Assembly: GCF_004022485.1 (NCBI RefSeq)
Contig: NZ_CP034951.1
Location: forward strand, 3,472,001 to 3,536,000
Source of the DNA: Aequorivita sp. H23M31
GTDB taxonomy: Bacteria > Bacteroidota > Bacteroidia > Flavobacteriales > Flavobacteriaceae
Direction: 5' to 3'
Length of the DNA: 64,000 nt
This document shows, in pieces, positions 17,263 through 26,900 of the stretch. Within the stretch, counting starts at the first letter, position 1; every line of letters starts with the position of its first letter. The notes below the pieces were generated by a model, which did no database searches, was not told the origin of the DNA, and saw nothing but the letters and a program-made list of their open reading frames with translations. A program made the translations under genes and the position numbers.

Positions 17263-17445
17263 TTATGAAGGATTTTTTTTGGGAAATCTATTTAGAAGAT
17301 AAATTGACCCGAGCACAACTGCTATTATGAATAAAATATATTCCTTCCCATTTTCTTGGTAACTCGGGTCTTCAAAATTAAAACCTGTTATCGCAAAGAC
17401 CAGGACTAAGAGAAAAAATAAAATTAAGAAATTCATTTTCTTCAT
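17263..17445 (-). CDS. Small two-helix membrane protein, unknown
   Basis: Sixty residues: a first hydrophobic helix (NFLILFFLLVLVFAITGF) that could be a signal anchor, a short polar loop and a second helix (YILFIIAVVLGSIYLL) with a basic tail. The composition is that of a real membrane peptide rather than a chance frame. It lies between the TonB-domain gene and egtB. No family recognised. Confidence 0.5.
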   Translation of the reverse strand: MKKMNFLILFFLLVLVFAITGFNFEDPSYQENGKEYILFIIAVVLGSIYLLNRFPKKNPS

Positions 17446-17488
17446 AAGTACGATAAATTTTTCTGTGGTGATACCTTGAAGTTAAAAC

Positions 17489-17926
17489 CTATTTTCCAGT
17501 TTTAAAAGTTATGGGGACGGTGAATTTGATAGCACGAGGTTTTCCTGCAAACATTCCTGGTTTCGACATTTTTGGAATGGATAGGATATTCCTTTTGGCC
17601 TCATTTTGAAGGGCCTTTGTGCCACCAGATACTTTTTGGATTTCAACTACTCCTTTCTCATTTATAATGAAATCTACCAATACCCTTCCTTGTTCATTCT
17701 TTTTATAAGCGTCAGTGGGGTATTTAAAATTGGCAGTTATATGTTGTATGAGCTTGGTATCGAAACAATCGCTACGTTTCGCAGCATCGTCGTTTTCACA
17801 ACCTGGCCAGATAGGACCAATTTCATTTAGAGTCACCTTGTTTGCTTTAACATTACCCCATTCTTCTTGGGAAAAAACGGTAGAACCGGAAACTAAAATA
17901 AGTGAGAGAATGAGGAGGTATTTCAT
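17489..17926 (-). CDS. Secreted TonB C-terminal-domain protein
   Basis: A 145-residue protein with a signal peptide (MKYLLILSLILVSGSTVFSQ) followed by a TonB C-terminal-like domain: GPIWPGCEND, NFKYPTDAYKKNEQGRVLVDFIINEKG and a final KFTVPITF strand. Unlike true TonB it has no long transmembrane linker, so it is probably periplasmic. The conserved Cys pair (WPGCE and SDCFD) is typical of this Bacteroidota group. It starts 14 nt after the thyA stop and is probably in its operon. Its exact role is unknown. Confidence 0.85.
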   Translation of the reverse strand: MKYLLILSLILVSGSTVFSQEEWGNVKANKVTLNEIGPIWPGCENDDAAKRSDCFDTKLIQHITANFKYPTDAYKKNEQGRVLVDFIINEKGVVEIQKVSGGTKALQNEAKRNILSIPKMSKPGMFAGKPRAIKFTVPITFKTGK

Positions 17927-17940
17927 TATAAGTGGTTTTT

Positions 17941-18765
17941 TTATATGGCTACAGATGCTTTTATATGTGGATGTGGGTTGTAATCCACTAGTGTAAAGTC
18001 ATCAAAAGTGAAGCCAAAGATATCTTTTACCTTAGGATTGAGGATCATTTTAGGTAATGGTCGGGGTTCTCGCGATAATTGAAGTTGCACTTGCTCATAG
18101 TGGTTGCTGTAAATATGAGCATCTCCAAAAGTGTGAACAAAATCCCCTGCTTCGTAGCCACATACTTGTGCCATCATCATTGTTAATAGGGCATAGGAAG
18201 CTATATTAAAAGGAACTCCCAAAAACGTATCTGCGCTGCGCTGGTATAATTGGCAGGATAGTTTCCCATTGGCTACATAAAACTGAAAGAAGGCATGGCA
18301 CGGGGGAAGAGCAGCCTTTCCGTTGGCGACGTTTTCCGAAAAAGATTTGGAAGTATCCGGCAGAACGCTCGGGTTCCAGGCGCTCACTAGCATACGTCGA
18401 CTATCAGGATTTGTTTTAAGGGTTTGGACTATTTCAGCAATCTGGTCTATCTCCTCGTTGTTCCAATTTCGCCATTGATGGCCATATACGGGTCCAAGGT
18501 CGCCATTTTCGTCTGCCCATTCGTTCCATATCCGTACTCCATTTTCTTGAAGGTAATTGATATTGGTATCCCCATTCAAAAACCATAACAGTTCGTAAAC
18601 TATGGATTTTAAATGTAGTTTTTTGGTGGTTACCATTGGAAATCCTTGGCTGAGGTCGAACCGCATTTGGTAGCCAAAGACACTTTTTGTACCGGTTCCC
18701 GTCCTATCTTGTTTGTCCGAACCGTTCTCCAGAACGTGTTTTAGGAGGTCGTGATATTGCTTCAT
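17941..18765 (-). CDS. thyA: Thymidylate synthase
   Basis: It methylates dUMP to dTMP using methylene-tetrahydrofolate. I start it at the ATG at 18765 ([20 protein letters not shown]), preceded by AAAGGA, although the frame is open for 23 more codons upstream; the resulting 274 residues fit ThyA. The folate/dUMP landmarks [12 protein letters not shown], the catalytic Cys in [12 protein letters not shown] and the [18 protein letters not shown] motif are present. folA is on the same strand in the window and the nucleoside transporter lies directly upstream. Confidence 0.95.
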   Translation of the reverse strand: MKQYHDLLKHVLENGSDKQDRTGTGTKSVFGYQMRFDLSQGFPMVTTKKLHLKSIVYELLWFLNGDTNINYLQENGVRIWNEWADENGDLGPVYGHQWRNWNNEEIDQIAEIVQTLKTNPDSRRMLVSAWNPSVLPDTSKSFSENVANGKAALPPCHAFFQFYVANGKLSCQLYQRSADTFLGVPFNIASYALLTMMMAQVCGYEAGDFVHTFGDAHIYSNHYEQVQLQLSREPRPLPKMILNPKVKDIFGFTFDDFTLVDYNPHPHIKASVAI

Positions 18766-18863
18766 TTTCCTTTCTTTATAAAGGTTTGTAAAATACGGAA
18801 ATCCTTGTGAGGATGCTAAGATAAGCAAACCCAAGTTTTAAAAAGTTATTAACGAAATGGTTT

Positions 18864-20576
18864 TTAGCCGATTATCATACCGGCAATTGTAGCTGAGATG
18901 AGAGAAGCTATGGATCCTCCAATTAACGCTTTCATCCCAAATCGTGAAAGTGTTTTTCGTTGGCCGGGAGCAAGAGAACCAATTCCCCCGATCTGAATGC
19001 CGATGGAGGCAAAATTGGCAAACCCGCAAAGCATATAAGTAGCCATTATAATGCTTTTTTCATAGTGTAGATGCAGACCGCTGGAAACATCTTTTAATTC
19101 CGCCAATTGGATATAGCCTACGAATTCACTGGCCACAAGTTTTATTCCCAAAAGCTGCCCCATCATCATCATATCTTCCTTTGCTACCCCTATCAACCAC
19201 ATAAGCGGTGCGAAAATAGTTCCGAGAATGGCTTCCAGCGAGAGACTATCATAAGCGGAATTTGAGGCTACCCAGCTATTGAGAGAGGTAATGCCACCAA
19301 ACCAGCCCAATATTCCATTGATCATGGCAATAAATGCCACAAAAACTAGAAGCATTGCGCCCACATTTACTGCTAGTCTTAAACCTTCAGTGGTTCCATT
19401 TGCAATGGCATCAAGAAAGTTGGAGCCTATTTTGTCTGCGGAAACTTTCACATCGGTATTAATGGGTTCCGTTTGTGGATAAAGTATTTTCGAAATTACG
19501 ATTGCGCCGGGTGCTGCCATTACAGAAGCAGCTAGAAGATGTTTGGCAAAAGTTAGACGAAGAACGGGATCATCACCCCCCAAGAATCCGATATAGGCGG
19601 CCAGAACAGCACCTGCCACCGTAGCCATACCGCCAATCATAACCAGAAGGATTTCGCTTTTGTTCATCTTTTCCAAATAGGCTTTGATAAGGAGTGGAGC
19701 TTCCGTTTGTCCAAGAAAAATATTTCCTGCGACGCTCAAACTTTCAGCTCCGGAGATATTCAAGAGTTTTGTGAGTAGCCAACCCATTCCGCGAACTACT
19801 ATCTGTATGATTCCAAAGTAAAAAAGGACTGAGGTCAGTGCCGAGAAAAAGATTATCGTAGGCAATACCTGAAAGGCGAAAATAAATCCAAATGAATTGA
19901 CGTCCAACATACCTCCGAATAGGAATTCACTTCCCGCACGGGTATATTCGAGAACGTTGACGAAAAGTTGTCCTACGGTTTCAAAACCATCCTTTATAAA
20001 TTCGACCTGAAGTACGCCAATTGCGATTAATAATTGGAAAAGTAAACCAATTCCCACCGTTTTCCATGCTATTGCTTTTCGGTTTGAACTAAAAAGAAAG
20101 GCGATAAAGATTAAAGAGACCATTCCAAGAATCCCCCGCCATAGACTGTTGATAGAAAAACCTCGACTCTCTGTTATTTGAGGAGATTCTGTAACCGCTA
20201 GAGGAGCGTTTTGTATGTTAGTGTCAGGAGTTTTTAGGCTGTAATGGATTTTTCCTTCGGATAGAGTCATTGTGCTATCAGTTATATTAGAAACACGATA
20301 GCGTTTTATGAAACCCTCAGGATTGTCGAGAAATAATACAAGGAGATTATTTTGAAAGATATAATCACCTTTAGATTGAAGGCTGTCTATTGCACTCGAT
20401 TTGATCTCAAATGTGCCGTTTCCGAGCTTTAGAAAATTTTCTTTTGGATCTAAATGACTGGAAGATAATTTAATGGAATCTGATGCTTCCGAGATTATCC
20501 AACTCTTTTCGATGCTTTGCGCGGACATATTTCCAAAGATGAAAAGAGTAAAGGCTAAAAGTAAAATTCTGTGCAT
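18864..20576 (-). CDS. Concentrative nucleoside transporter (NupC/CNT) with N-terminal extracytoplasmic domain
   Basis: An inner-membrane symporter that takes up nucleosides. It begins with a signal peptide (ending MSAQS) and about 120 residues that look like a small beta-rich extracytoplasmic domain. After a linker at about 140 come the CNT helices. Diagnostic CNT motifs are GNIFLGQTEAPLLIKAYL, GGMATVAGAVLAAYI, a long NVGAMLLVFVAFIAMING and CGFANFASIGIQIGGIG. At 570 residues it is longer than NupC (about 400), the excess being the N-terminal domain. The neighbouring thyA suggests a nucleotide-salvage context. Confidence 0.9.
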   Translation of the reverse strand: MHRILLLAFTLFIFGNMSAQSIEKSWIISEASDSIKLSSSHLDPKENFLKLGNGTFEIKSSAIDSLQSKGDYIFQNNLLVLFLDNPEGFIKRYRVSNITDSTMTLSEGKIHYSLKTPDTNIQNAPLAVTESPQITESRGFSINSLWRGILGMVSLIFIAFLFSSNRKAIAWKTVGIGLLFQLLIAIGVLQVEFIKDGFETVGQLFVNVLEYTRAGSEFLFGGMLDVNSFGFIFAFQVLPTIIFFSALTSVLFYFGIIQIVVRGMGWLLTKLLNISGAESLSVAGNIFLGQTEAPLLIKAYLEKMNKSEILLVMIGGMATVAGAVLAAYIGFLGGDDPVLRLTFAKHLLAASVMAAPGAIVISKILYPQTEPINTDVKVSADKIGSNFLDAIANGTTEGLRLAVNVGAMLLVFVAFIAMINGILGWFGGITSLNSWVASNSAYDSLSLEAILGTIFAPLMWLIGVAKEDMMMMGQLLGIKLVASEFVGYIQLAELKDVSSGLHLHYEKSIIMATYMLCGFANFASIGIQIGGIGSLAPGQRKTLSRFGMKALIGGSIASLISATIAGMIIG

Positions 20577-20689
20577 AAATAATTATCTAATACCCATTGT
20601 TAAAATACCTGGTCTTTCCACCTTAATCCCGATTGGAGGCCGAAACCCAGCAATCACAATTTTTTTATTAAGTCCACGTCAACTCCTTC

Positions 20690-21304
20690 TTATTGTCTCT
20701 TGGAAATTTCATCCCGTACCCGAGCTGCCAACTCGTAATTTTCATTTTTAACAGCCTCATCTAGCATGGTGTTCAGTTCCTTTACACTTAATCGACTGTA
20801 GTCATCTTTGGAAGAGACCACGGACTCCCCCATTATCAAATCCTCTAAAACGGATTCATCCTCCTTGGTTAAGTCTTTTTGTGAAGGAGCCGTTTTTAGA
20901 TAGATTCCTGCCTTGTCCAATATATTTTTATAAGTGAAAATAGGTGCTTTGAATCGAAGCGCCAATGCGATCGCATCACTTGTTCTAGCATCAATAATTT
21001 CCTCAATTTTATCTCTCTCGCAAATAATGCTGGAATAGAAAACTCCATCAACGAGTTTGTGGATAATAACTTGCTTTACCACGATGCCAAAACGTTCCGC
21101 GAAGTTTTTAAATAGATCGTGGGTTAGGGGACGGGGAGGAGTAATATCTTTCTCAAGCGCAATAGCAATAGATTGAGCTTCAAAGGCTCCAATGACTATG
21201 GGTAATTTTCTTTCACCGTCCACTTCATTTAGAATTAGTGCATAAGCACCATTCTGTGTTTGGCTATATGATATTCCTTTTATGGTAAGCTTAACTAAAC
21301 TCAT
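20690..21304 (-). CDS. Bifunctional nuclease-domain (DUF151) protein with UVR motif
   Basis: A 204-residue protein with the DUF151 bifunctional nuclease domain (GAYALILNEVDGERKLPIVIGAFEAQSIA, RTSDAIALALRFKAPIF) and a C-terminal UvrB/UvrC-type motif (LNTMLDEAVKNENYELAARVRDEI). The family shows RNase/DNase activity in plants and archaea, but the bacterial role is unclear. I prefer the ATG at 21304; the frame extends to a TTG at 21316. It lies upstream of the nucleoside transporter gene on the same strand. Confidence 0.87.
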   Translation of the reverse strand: MSLVKLTIKGISYSQTQNGAYALILNEVDGERKLPIVIGAFEAQSIAIALEKDITPPRPLTHDLFKNFAERFGIVVKQVIIHKLVDGVFYSSIICERDKIEEIIDARTSDAIALALRFKAPIFTYKNILDKAGIYLKTAPSQKDLTKEDESVLEDLIMGESVVSSKDDYSRLSVKELNTMLDEAVKNENYELAARVRDEISKRQ

Positions 21305-21403
21305 TTTTTTCGGCAATCAATGTTCAGAAATCAGTCGTCGGTAATCATGATTCAGTCTTCTATAGAAACTGAATTATAAATGTAATGAATATAAAACTAT
21401 AAG

Positions 21404-21446
21404 AAAAAGGCTGTTTAAACTAGGGTGTTTCCTTATTTAAACAGCC
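21404..21446 (-). terminator. Intrinsic terminator of the etf operon
   Basis: Perfect 11-bp arms GGCTGTTTAAA / TTTAAACAGCC followed on the minus strand by a T run. It lies about 150 nt past the etfA stop; that stretch holds no gene. Confidence 0.8.
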
Positions 21447-21595
21447 TCTTTACGGGGCACAAATTAATAAAAAATTATGGGCTTCCCAGCTATTTGTCTT
21501 TTTTTCAAAAAATAAATAATCGGATCGCGGTCTGGGTTATTGTATCTGTTTATTCTATTGAAAAACAAAAAATAAATGGATCAATTATAAGAGCA

Positions 21596-22564
21596 TCAAT
21601 TATTTTGGGCTTTAAATTCTTTAAGTTTTTCGGTGAGTTTTGGAACTATTTCAAAAGCATCTCCTACCATACCATAATCTGCTGCCTTAAAGAATGGAGC
21701 TTCAGGGTCGTTATTTATAACTACTTTTACCTTAGAGGCGTTAATGCCTGCAAGATGTTGGATGGCACCTGAAATACCAATAGCTATGTACAAATTTGCC
21801 GCTACAGGTTTTCCTGTTTGGCCCACGTGCTCAGAATGGGGACGCCATCCCATATCGCTCACAGGTTTAGAGCATGCTGTAGCTGCGCCCAGTGTCTTTG
21901 CCAAATCTTCGATAATTCCCCAATTTTCGGGTCCCTTTAAACCGCGACCGCCAGAAACCACAATTTCCGCATCTGCAATAGTTACCTGGTCCGTGGCTTT
22001 ATCTACAGAAACAATTTCCATGTCAAAATCGTGCGAATCTAGATTAGGTGAAAAGGCTTCACTTGTTATAGAAGTTTCGTTTTCCTTTACTCCAAATGAG
22101 TTTTTACCCAAGCCAATTATACTAATGTCGGTTTTGAATTCGGTATAGGCAAAAGCCTTATTGGTAAATACACTGTGTTTAACTTTTAGTGGCGATGTGC
22201 TTTCTGGAAGTCCAACTACATTAGGAACAAATCCGGCATTTAAATCTACAGCTAGGGTAGGGGCGAGGAATTTGCTGTTCGCACTGGAGGTCATCACTAC
22301 TATTTTTGCACCTTCCTTTTTGGCTGCCTGCGCAATTAAATCGGCATAAGCTTCACCATTGAATTTTGCCAACTTGTCGTTGGAAACCTCTAAAACTTTT
22401 GATGCACCATATTTTCCTAGTTCCGAAGTGTTATCGGCATTGATGCATACTGCTGTAACGGTAGTTCCCATTTGGTCGGCAATAGCTTTTGCGTATGAAA
22501 CTGCTTCTAGAGCAATCTTTTTTATTTTTCTTTCTTCTGATTCGGTATATACTAAAACTGACAT
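21596..22564 (-). CDS. etfA: Electron transfer flavoprotein, alpha subunit
   Basis: The FAD-binding subunit of ETF, which carries electrons from acyl-CoA and other dehydrogenases to the quinone pool. The 322 residues have an N-terminal domain starting MSVLVYTESEERKIKK and the C-terminal FAD domain with IVVSGGRGLKGPENW and GQTGKPVAANLYIAIGISGA, the ETF-alpha signature. It follows etfB by 71 nt; the gap holds the ATAACTC repeats. Confidence 0.95.
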   Translation of the reverse strand: MSVLVYTESEERKIKKIALEAVSYAKAIADQMGTTVTAVCINADNTSELGKYGASKVLEVSNDKLAKFNGEAYADLIAQAAKKEGAKIVVMTSSANSKFLAPTLAVDLNAGFVPNVVGLPESTSPLKVKHSVFTNKAFAYTEFKTDISIIGLGKNSFGVKENETSITSEAFSPNLDSHDFDMEIVSVDKATDQVTIADAEIVVSGGRGLKGPENWGIIEDLAKTLGAATACSKPVSDMGWRPHSEHVGQTGKPVAANLYIAIGISGAIQHLAGINASKVKVVINNDPEAPFFKAADYGMVGDAFEIVPKLTEKLKEFKAQNN

Positions 22565-22572
22565 AGTTTTTG

Positions 22573-22593
22573 AGTTATGAGTTATGAGTTATG
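22573..22593. repeat. Short tandem repeat, ATAACTC x3 in inverse orientation
   Basis: Exact reverse complement of the 21 nt at 1093-1113, placed between etfB and etfA, followed by a palindromic CTGAATTCAG segment. Confidence 0.6.
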
Positions 22594-22635
22594 AATTTTG
22601 AATTCCTTCTGAATTCAGAATTCAGTTTTTTTAAT

Positions 22636-23376
22636 TTAAATAACTTTTGCTTCGTTATGCAAAAGGTTGATTAATTCATCTACGCTATCCACTAATTTTA
22701 CTTGACCTTTTGGGGCCGGTTTTTCAAATCCTACTGTTGCGGTTTCAGGATTCGATTCTATCGGTTCTTTTACCGTCAAAGGTTTTGTGCGGGCTTGCAT
22801 AATTCCGCGCATATTTGGTATGCGCAGATCACTCTCCTCAACAATTCCTTTTTGACCTCCAATAACCAGAGGTAAGGAGGTTTTCAAGGTTTCTTTTCCA
22901 CCGTCAATCTCTCTGATTGCCGTGGCTTTTTCACCATCGATTTCAAGACCGATGCAGGTGTTGACAAAATTATTGCCGGTCAACTTGGCTAGCATTCCAG
23001 GAACCATTCCTCCATTGTAATCAATAGATTCACGGCCAGCGATTACAAGATCGTATCCCCCTTCCTTTACAACATGTGCAAGTTGTTTTGCAACTGAAAA
23101 TCCATCGACAGCCGGAGTATTAATTCTTATAGCTTCATCTGCGCCAATGGCCAAAGCTTTTCTCAACGTAGGTTCGGTTTCAGCACCTCCTACATTTATT
23201 ACGTGAACGGTCGCGCCCTGTTTTTCTTTAAACCACATTGCGCGTGTTAAACCAAATTCATCATTGGGATTGATTACAAACTGAACTCCGCTTGTGTCAA
23301 ACTTGGTATCGCCATCGGTGAAATTGATTTTTGATGTCGTATCTGGAACATGACTTATACAGACTAATATCTTCAT
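22636..23376 (-). CDS. etfB: Electron transfer flavoprotein, beta subunit
   Basis: The AMP-binding partner of EtfA. The 246 residues contain MKILVCISHVPDTTSKINFT, the NPNDEFGLTRAMWFKE segment, the AMP-loop region LVIAGRESIDYNGG and the ETF-beta signature near VEESDLRIPNMRGIMQARTK. First gene of the etfBA operon. Confidence 0.95.
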   Translation of the reverse strand: MKILVCISHVPDTTSKINFTDGDTKFDTSGVQFVINPNDEFGLTRAMWFKEKQGATVHVINVGGAETEPTLRKALAIGADEAIRINTPAVDGFSVAKQLAHVVKEGGYDLVIAGRESIDYNGGMVPGMLAKLTGNNFVNTCIGLEIDGEKATAIREIDGGKETLKTSLPLVIGGQKGIVEESDLRIPNMRGIMQARTKPLTVKEPIESNPETATVGFEKPAPKGQVKLVDSVDELINLLHNEAKVI

Positions 23377-23483
23377 ATTTAGACTTCGCTCGATAACATT
23401 CGAGACTTATTTGGGATTAAACTTGATTTAATTGTAAAATTCGACATCCTCTTTTCATTTAAAAAGGAAAAAACCGTCGCGTG

Positions 23484-23526
23484 CGAAGTTAAGCATATTT
23501 TAAATTTTATTTGCTATGCATGCATA
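23484..23526 (-). promoter_or_regulatory. Possible etfBA promoter with palindromic operator
   Basis: A -7-like element TAACTTCG (23484-23491, minus strand) lies about 110 nt before etfB. A perfect 12-bp palindrome TATGCATGCATA (23515-23526) falls where the -33 element would start and could be a dimeric regulator site. Inference from position only. Confidence 0.35.
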
Positions 23527-23653
23527 ATAAGTTTGGGTTTAATACCGACATGTCTTAAAGTGGATTGTTTTTCTAAAGTCAGTGTTTAGAAATTGGGATA
23601 TGCTGGGTTTTTAACCGATTACTAAGTCAAACCTACCGAATACTAAGTTTAGA

Positions 23654-23967
23654 TTGTAAGGTTGTCCTTCCTTTTTTACTTTCGCAATTATTAAATTATG
23701 TTAAATTTTCTCTGGTACCATAAATTTCTTCCCCAATCCCGAGTATAGAGTTAATTGTCTTTTGCATTCGCTGTGGATAAGAAGGATTAAAGACATAAAA
23801 TATTTGATGCGTAACAACCTTTGATTTTTAGGTTTGGCAGTTCCGAATTCAAGAACCCTCAACCTTGTTGGCGAGCTAAAGTTTGTATGAAAAAATTTCA
23901 AGATTGTCAACTATATAAAAATTACCCTAGCCAGTCAAAAACTCCAATCTAACCAAAATAATGAATT
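23654..23967 (+). promoter_or_regulatory. Promoter and structured leader of adhesin 1
   Basis: TTG at 23654-23656 and TACTTTCG at 23677-23684 are 20 nt apart, the Flavobacteriaceae promoter layout. The expected leader is about 280 nt. It opens with a 16-codon ORF (ATG at 23698, stop TAG), then CTTTTGCATTCG..AAGGATTAAAG and TTGGCAGTT. Related segments occur at similar distances in the leaders of adhesins 2 and 3. No credible protein gene is present between 23377 and 23967. Confidence 0.5.
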
Positions 23968-26900
23968 ATGAAAAATCTTTACTTTTTTCTACTATGCTCT
24001 TTCATTCTACTGCCGGTGCAGACCTTTGCCCAGGCACCCACAGTTCCATCGAGTAATTTATCCACAACCAATGTTGATGGGAATCGTTACCGTATAAATT
24101 TTACCAGGGGGAATGGTGATAAAAGAATAATAGTAATGAAAGCGGGTTCGCCAGTAATGGCAACCCCAGTGAATGGAACAGATTATCTTGCTGGAGCTTT
24201 TGGAGAAGGGAATCAAATATTGCCGGGAGAATATGTTGTTTATAAAGGCTCTTCAAATTATGCTACAATAACAGGATTAATGCCCTCGACCACCTATCAT
24301 TTCAAGATTTTTGAATATAATGGGACCGACTTTTCAACAGAATATTTGACCTCAAGTTTTTTGGAAGGTAGTCAAGCTACGGTCACTAATCCTTCAGTTC
24401 AAGCTAATGACATTACTTTTAGCGAAATCTTTGGAAGTAAAATGAAGGTTTCATGGGTCAATGGAAATGGAGCTGGTCGTATTCTTATTGCACGAGCCAA
24501 TAGTCCAGTGGACGTAGAGCCACAGGATCTTGTGACCTATAATTCAAATTACGCAGGTTATGGCAATTCTTACTATGAAATAGGTACTGGTAATTATGTG
24601 CTCTATTCTGGGAGTGCAAACAATGTAAATATTACCAACCTTTCACCTAATATGACTTATCACTTTGCGCTTTATGAGTACAATGGAAGTAGCGGAAAGG
24701 TATATCTAAAGTCTACGAGCATAACCAATCCTGCTCCTGGAGCTATCGCAAGCCAGGCTACGAATGCCTATCCCACAGAAAATGCCACCGGTATGAACTT
24801 TCGTTCCTTTGATGGCAATCGTTTTATCTTTGATATGGATTACTATACCGCAAACCAATCTGGAAATGGCGAAAAAAGAATGATCATAGCCAAAGCAGGA
24901 AGCGCAGTTACAGCGGTTCCAGTGGATGGGGTTGAATATACGGCCAGCCGTACCTTTGGAAATGGAGCTGAAATAGCCCCTGGCGAATTCGTGGTTTATA
25001 ATGGAAGCGGATCCATATACGAGACTCTTTTGAACTTACAGCCACGCACCACCTATCATTTTAAGGTGTTTGAGTATAACGGCAGTGGAACGGAAACCTA
25101 TTATCTAACCACTGTTGACGGCAACGGAAACCCTGTATTTACAACAAGCCAGTCAACGCTATCAAATCCTACGGTACAGGCCAGTAACCTTATCTTTAGT
25201 AATGTTGAATTTACCAAGATGAAAGCCTCATGGACCAATGGCGATGGTTCGAGCCGTATACTTATTGCACGAGCCAATAGTCCAGTGGACATAGAGCCAC
25301 AGGATCTTGTGACCTATAATTCAAATTACGCAGGTTATGGCAATTCTTACTATGAAATAGGTACTGGTAATTATGTGCTCTATTCAGGGACCGGCTCCAG
25401 CGTGAATATTACCAACCTTGACCCCGGTACTACCTATCATTTTGCTCTTTTTGAGTACACAGGGAATTACGGGCGACTTTATCAAACGGCCTCTTCCCCA
25501 ACCAATCCTGCCCCGGGGGCTACGGCCAGTCAAGCCACCAATGGCTATACAAGTCCCACAGAAAATGCCACCGGTATGAACTTTCGTTCCCTTGATGGCA
25601 ATCGTTTTATCTTTGATATGGATTACTATACCGCAAACCAATCTGGAAATGGCGAAAAAAGAATGATCATAGCCAAAGCAGGAAGCGCAGTTACAGCGGT
25701 TCCGGTGGATGGGGTTGAATATACGGCCAGCCGTACCTTTGGAAATGGAGCTGAAATAGCCCCTGGCGAATTCGTGGTTTATAATGGAAGCGGATCCATA
25801 TACGAGACTCTTTTGAACTTACAGCCACGCACCACCTATCATTTTAAGGTGTTTGAGTATAACGGCAGTGGAACGGAAACCTATTATCTAACCACTGTTG
25901 ACGGCAACGGAGACCCTGTTTTTACAACCAGCCAGTCAACGCTATCAAATCCTACGGTACAGGCCAGTAACCTTGTCTTTAGTAATGTTGAATTTACCAA
26001 GATGAAAGCCTCATGGACCAATGGCGATGGTTCGAGCCGTATACTTATTGCACGAGCCAATAGTCCAGTGGACATAGAGCCACAGGATCTTGTGACCTAT
26101 AATTCAAATTACGCAGGTTATGGCAATTCCTACTATGAAATAGGTACTGGTAATTATGTGCTCTATTCAGGGACCGGCTCCAGCGTGAATATTACCAACC
26201 TTGACCCCGGTACTACCTATCATTTTGCTCTTTTTGAGTACACAGGGAATTACGGGCGACTGTATCAAACGGCCTCTTCCCCAACCAATCCTGCCCCGGG
26301 GGCTACGGCCAGTCAAGCCACCAATGGCTATACAAGTCCCACAGAAAATGCCACCGGTATGAACTTTCGTTCCCTTGATGGCAATCGTTTTATCTTTGAT
26401 ATGGATTACTATACCGCAAACCAATCTGGAAATGGCGAAAAAAGAATGATCATAGCCAAAGCAGGAAGCGCAGTTACAGCGGTTCCGGTGGATGGGGTTG
26501 AATATACGGCCAGCCGTACCTTTGGAAATGGAGCTGAAATAGCCCCTGGCGAGTTCGTGGTTTATAATGGAAGCGGATCCATATACGAGACTCTTTTGAA
26601 CTTACAGCCACGCACCACCTATCATTTTAAGGTATTTGAGTATAACGGCAGTGGAACGGAAACCTATTATCTAACCACTGTTGACGGCAATGGGGACCCT
26701 GTATTTACAACCAGCCAGTCAACGCTTTCCAATCCTACAGTTCAAACCAATAATATTTTTATAAATAGTAAGACAACCTCTTCCTTTAATGTCAACTGGA
26801 CGAATGGAAATGGAGCCAGGAGAATTCTTGTCGCAAGAGCCTATGATCCAGTTAATGCAGAACCCCAGGATCTCGTGAGCTATAATGCGAATTCCGCGGG

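Noticed and set aside
21425-21772. 115-residue plus-strand frame across the etf terminator
   Set aside because: It runs through the intrinsic terminator and then antisense into etfA.
23701-23910. Minus-strand 69-residue frame upstream of adhesin 1
   Set aside because: No recognisable features; it overlaps the adhesin 1 leader, which has matching elements in the other two leaders.
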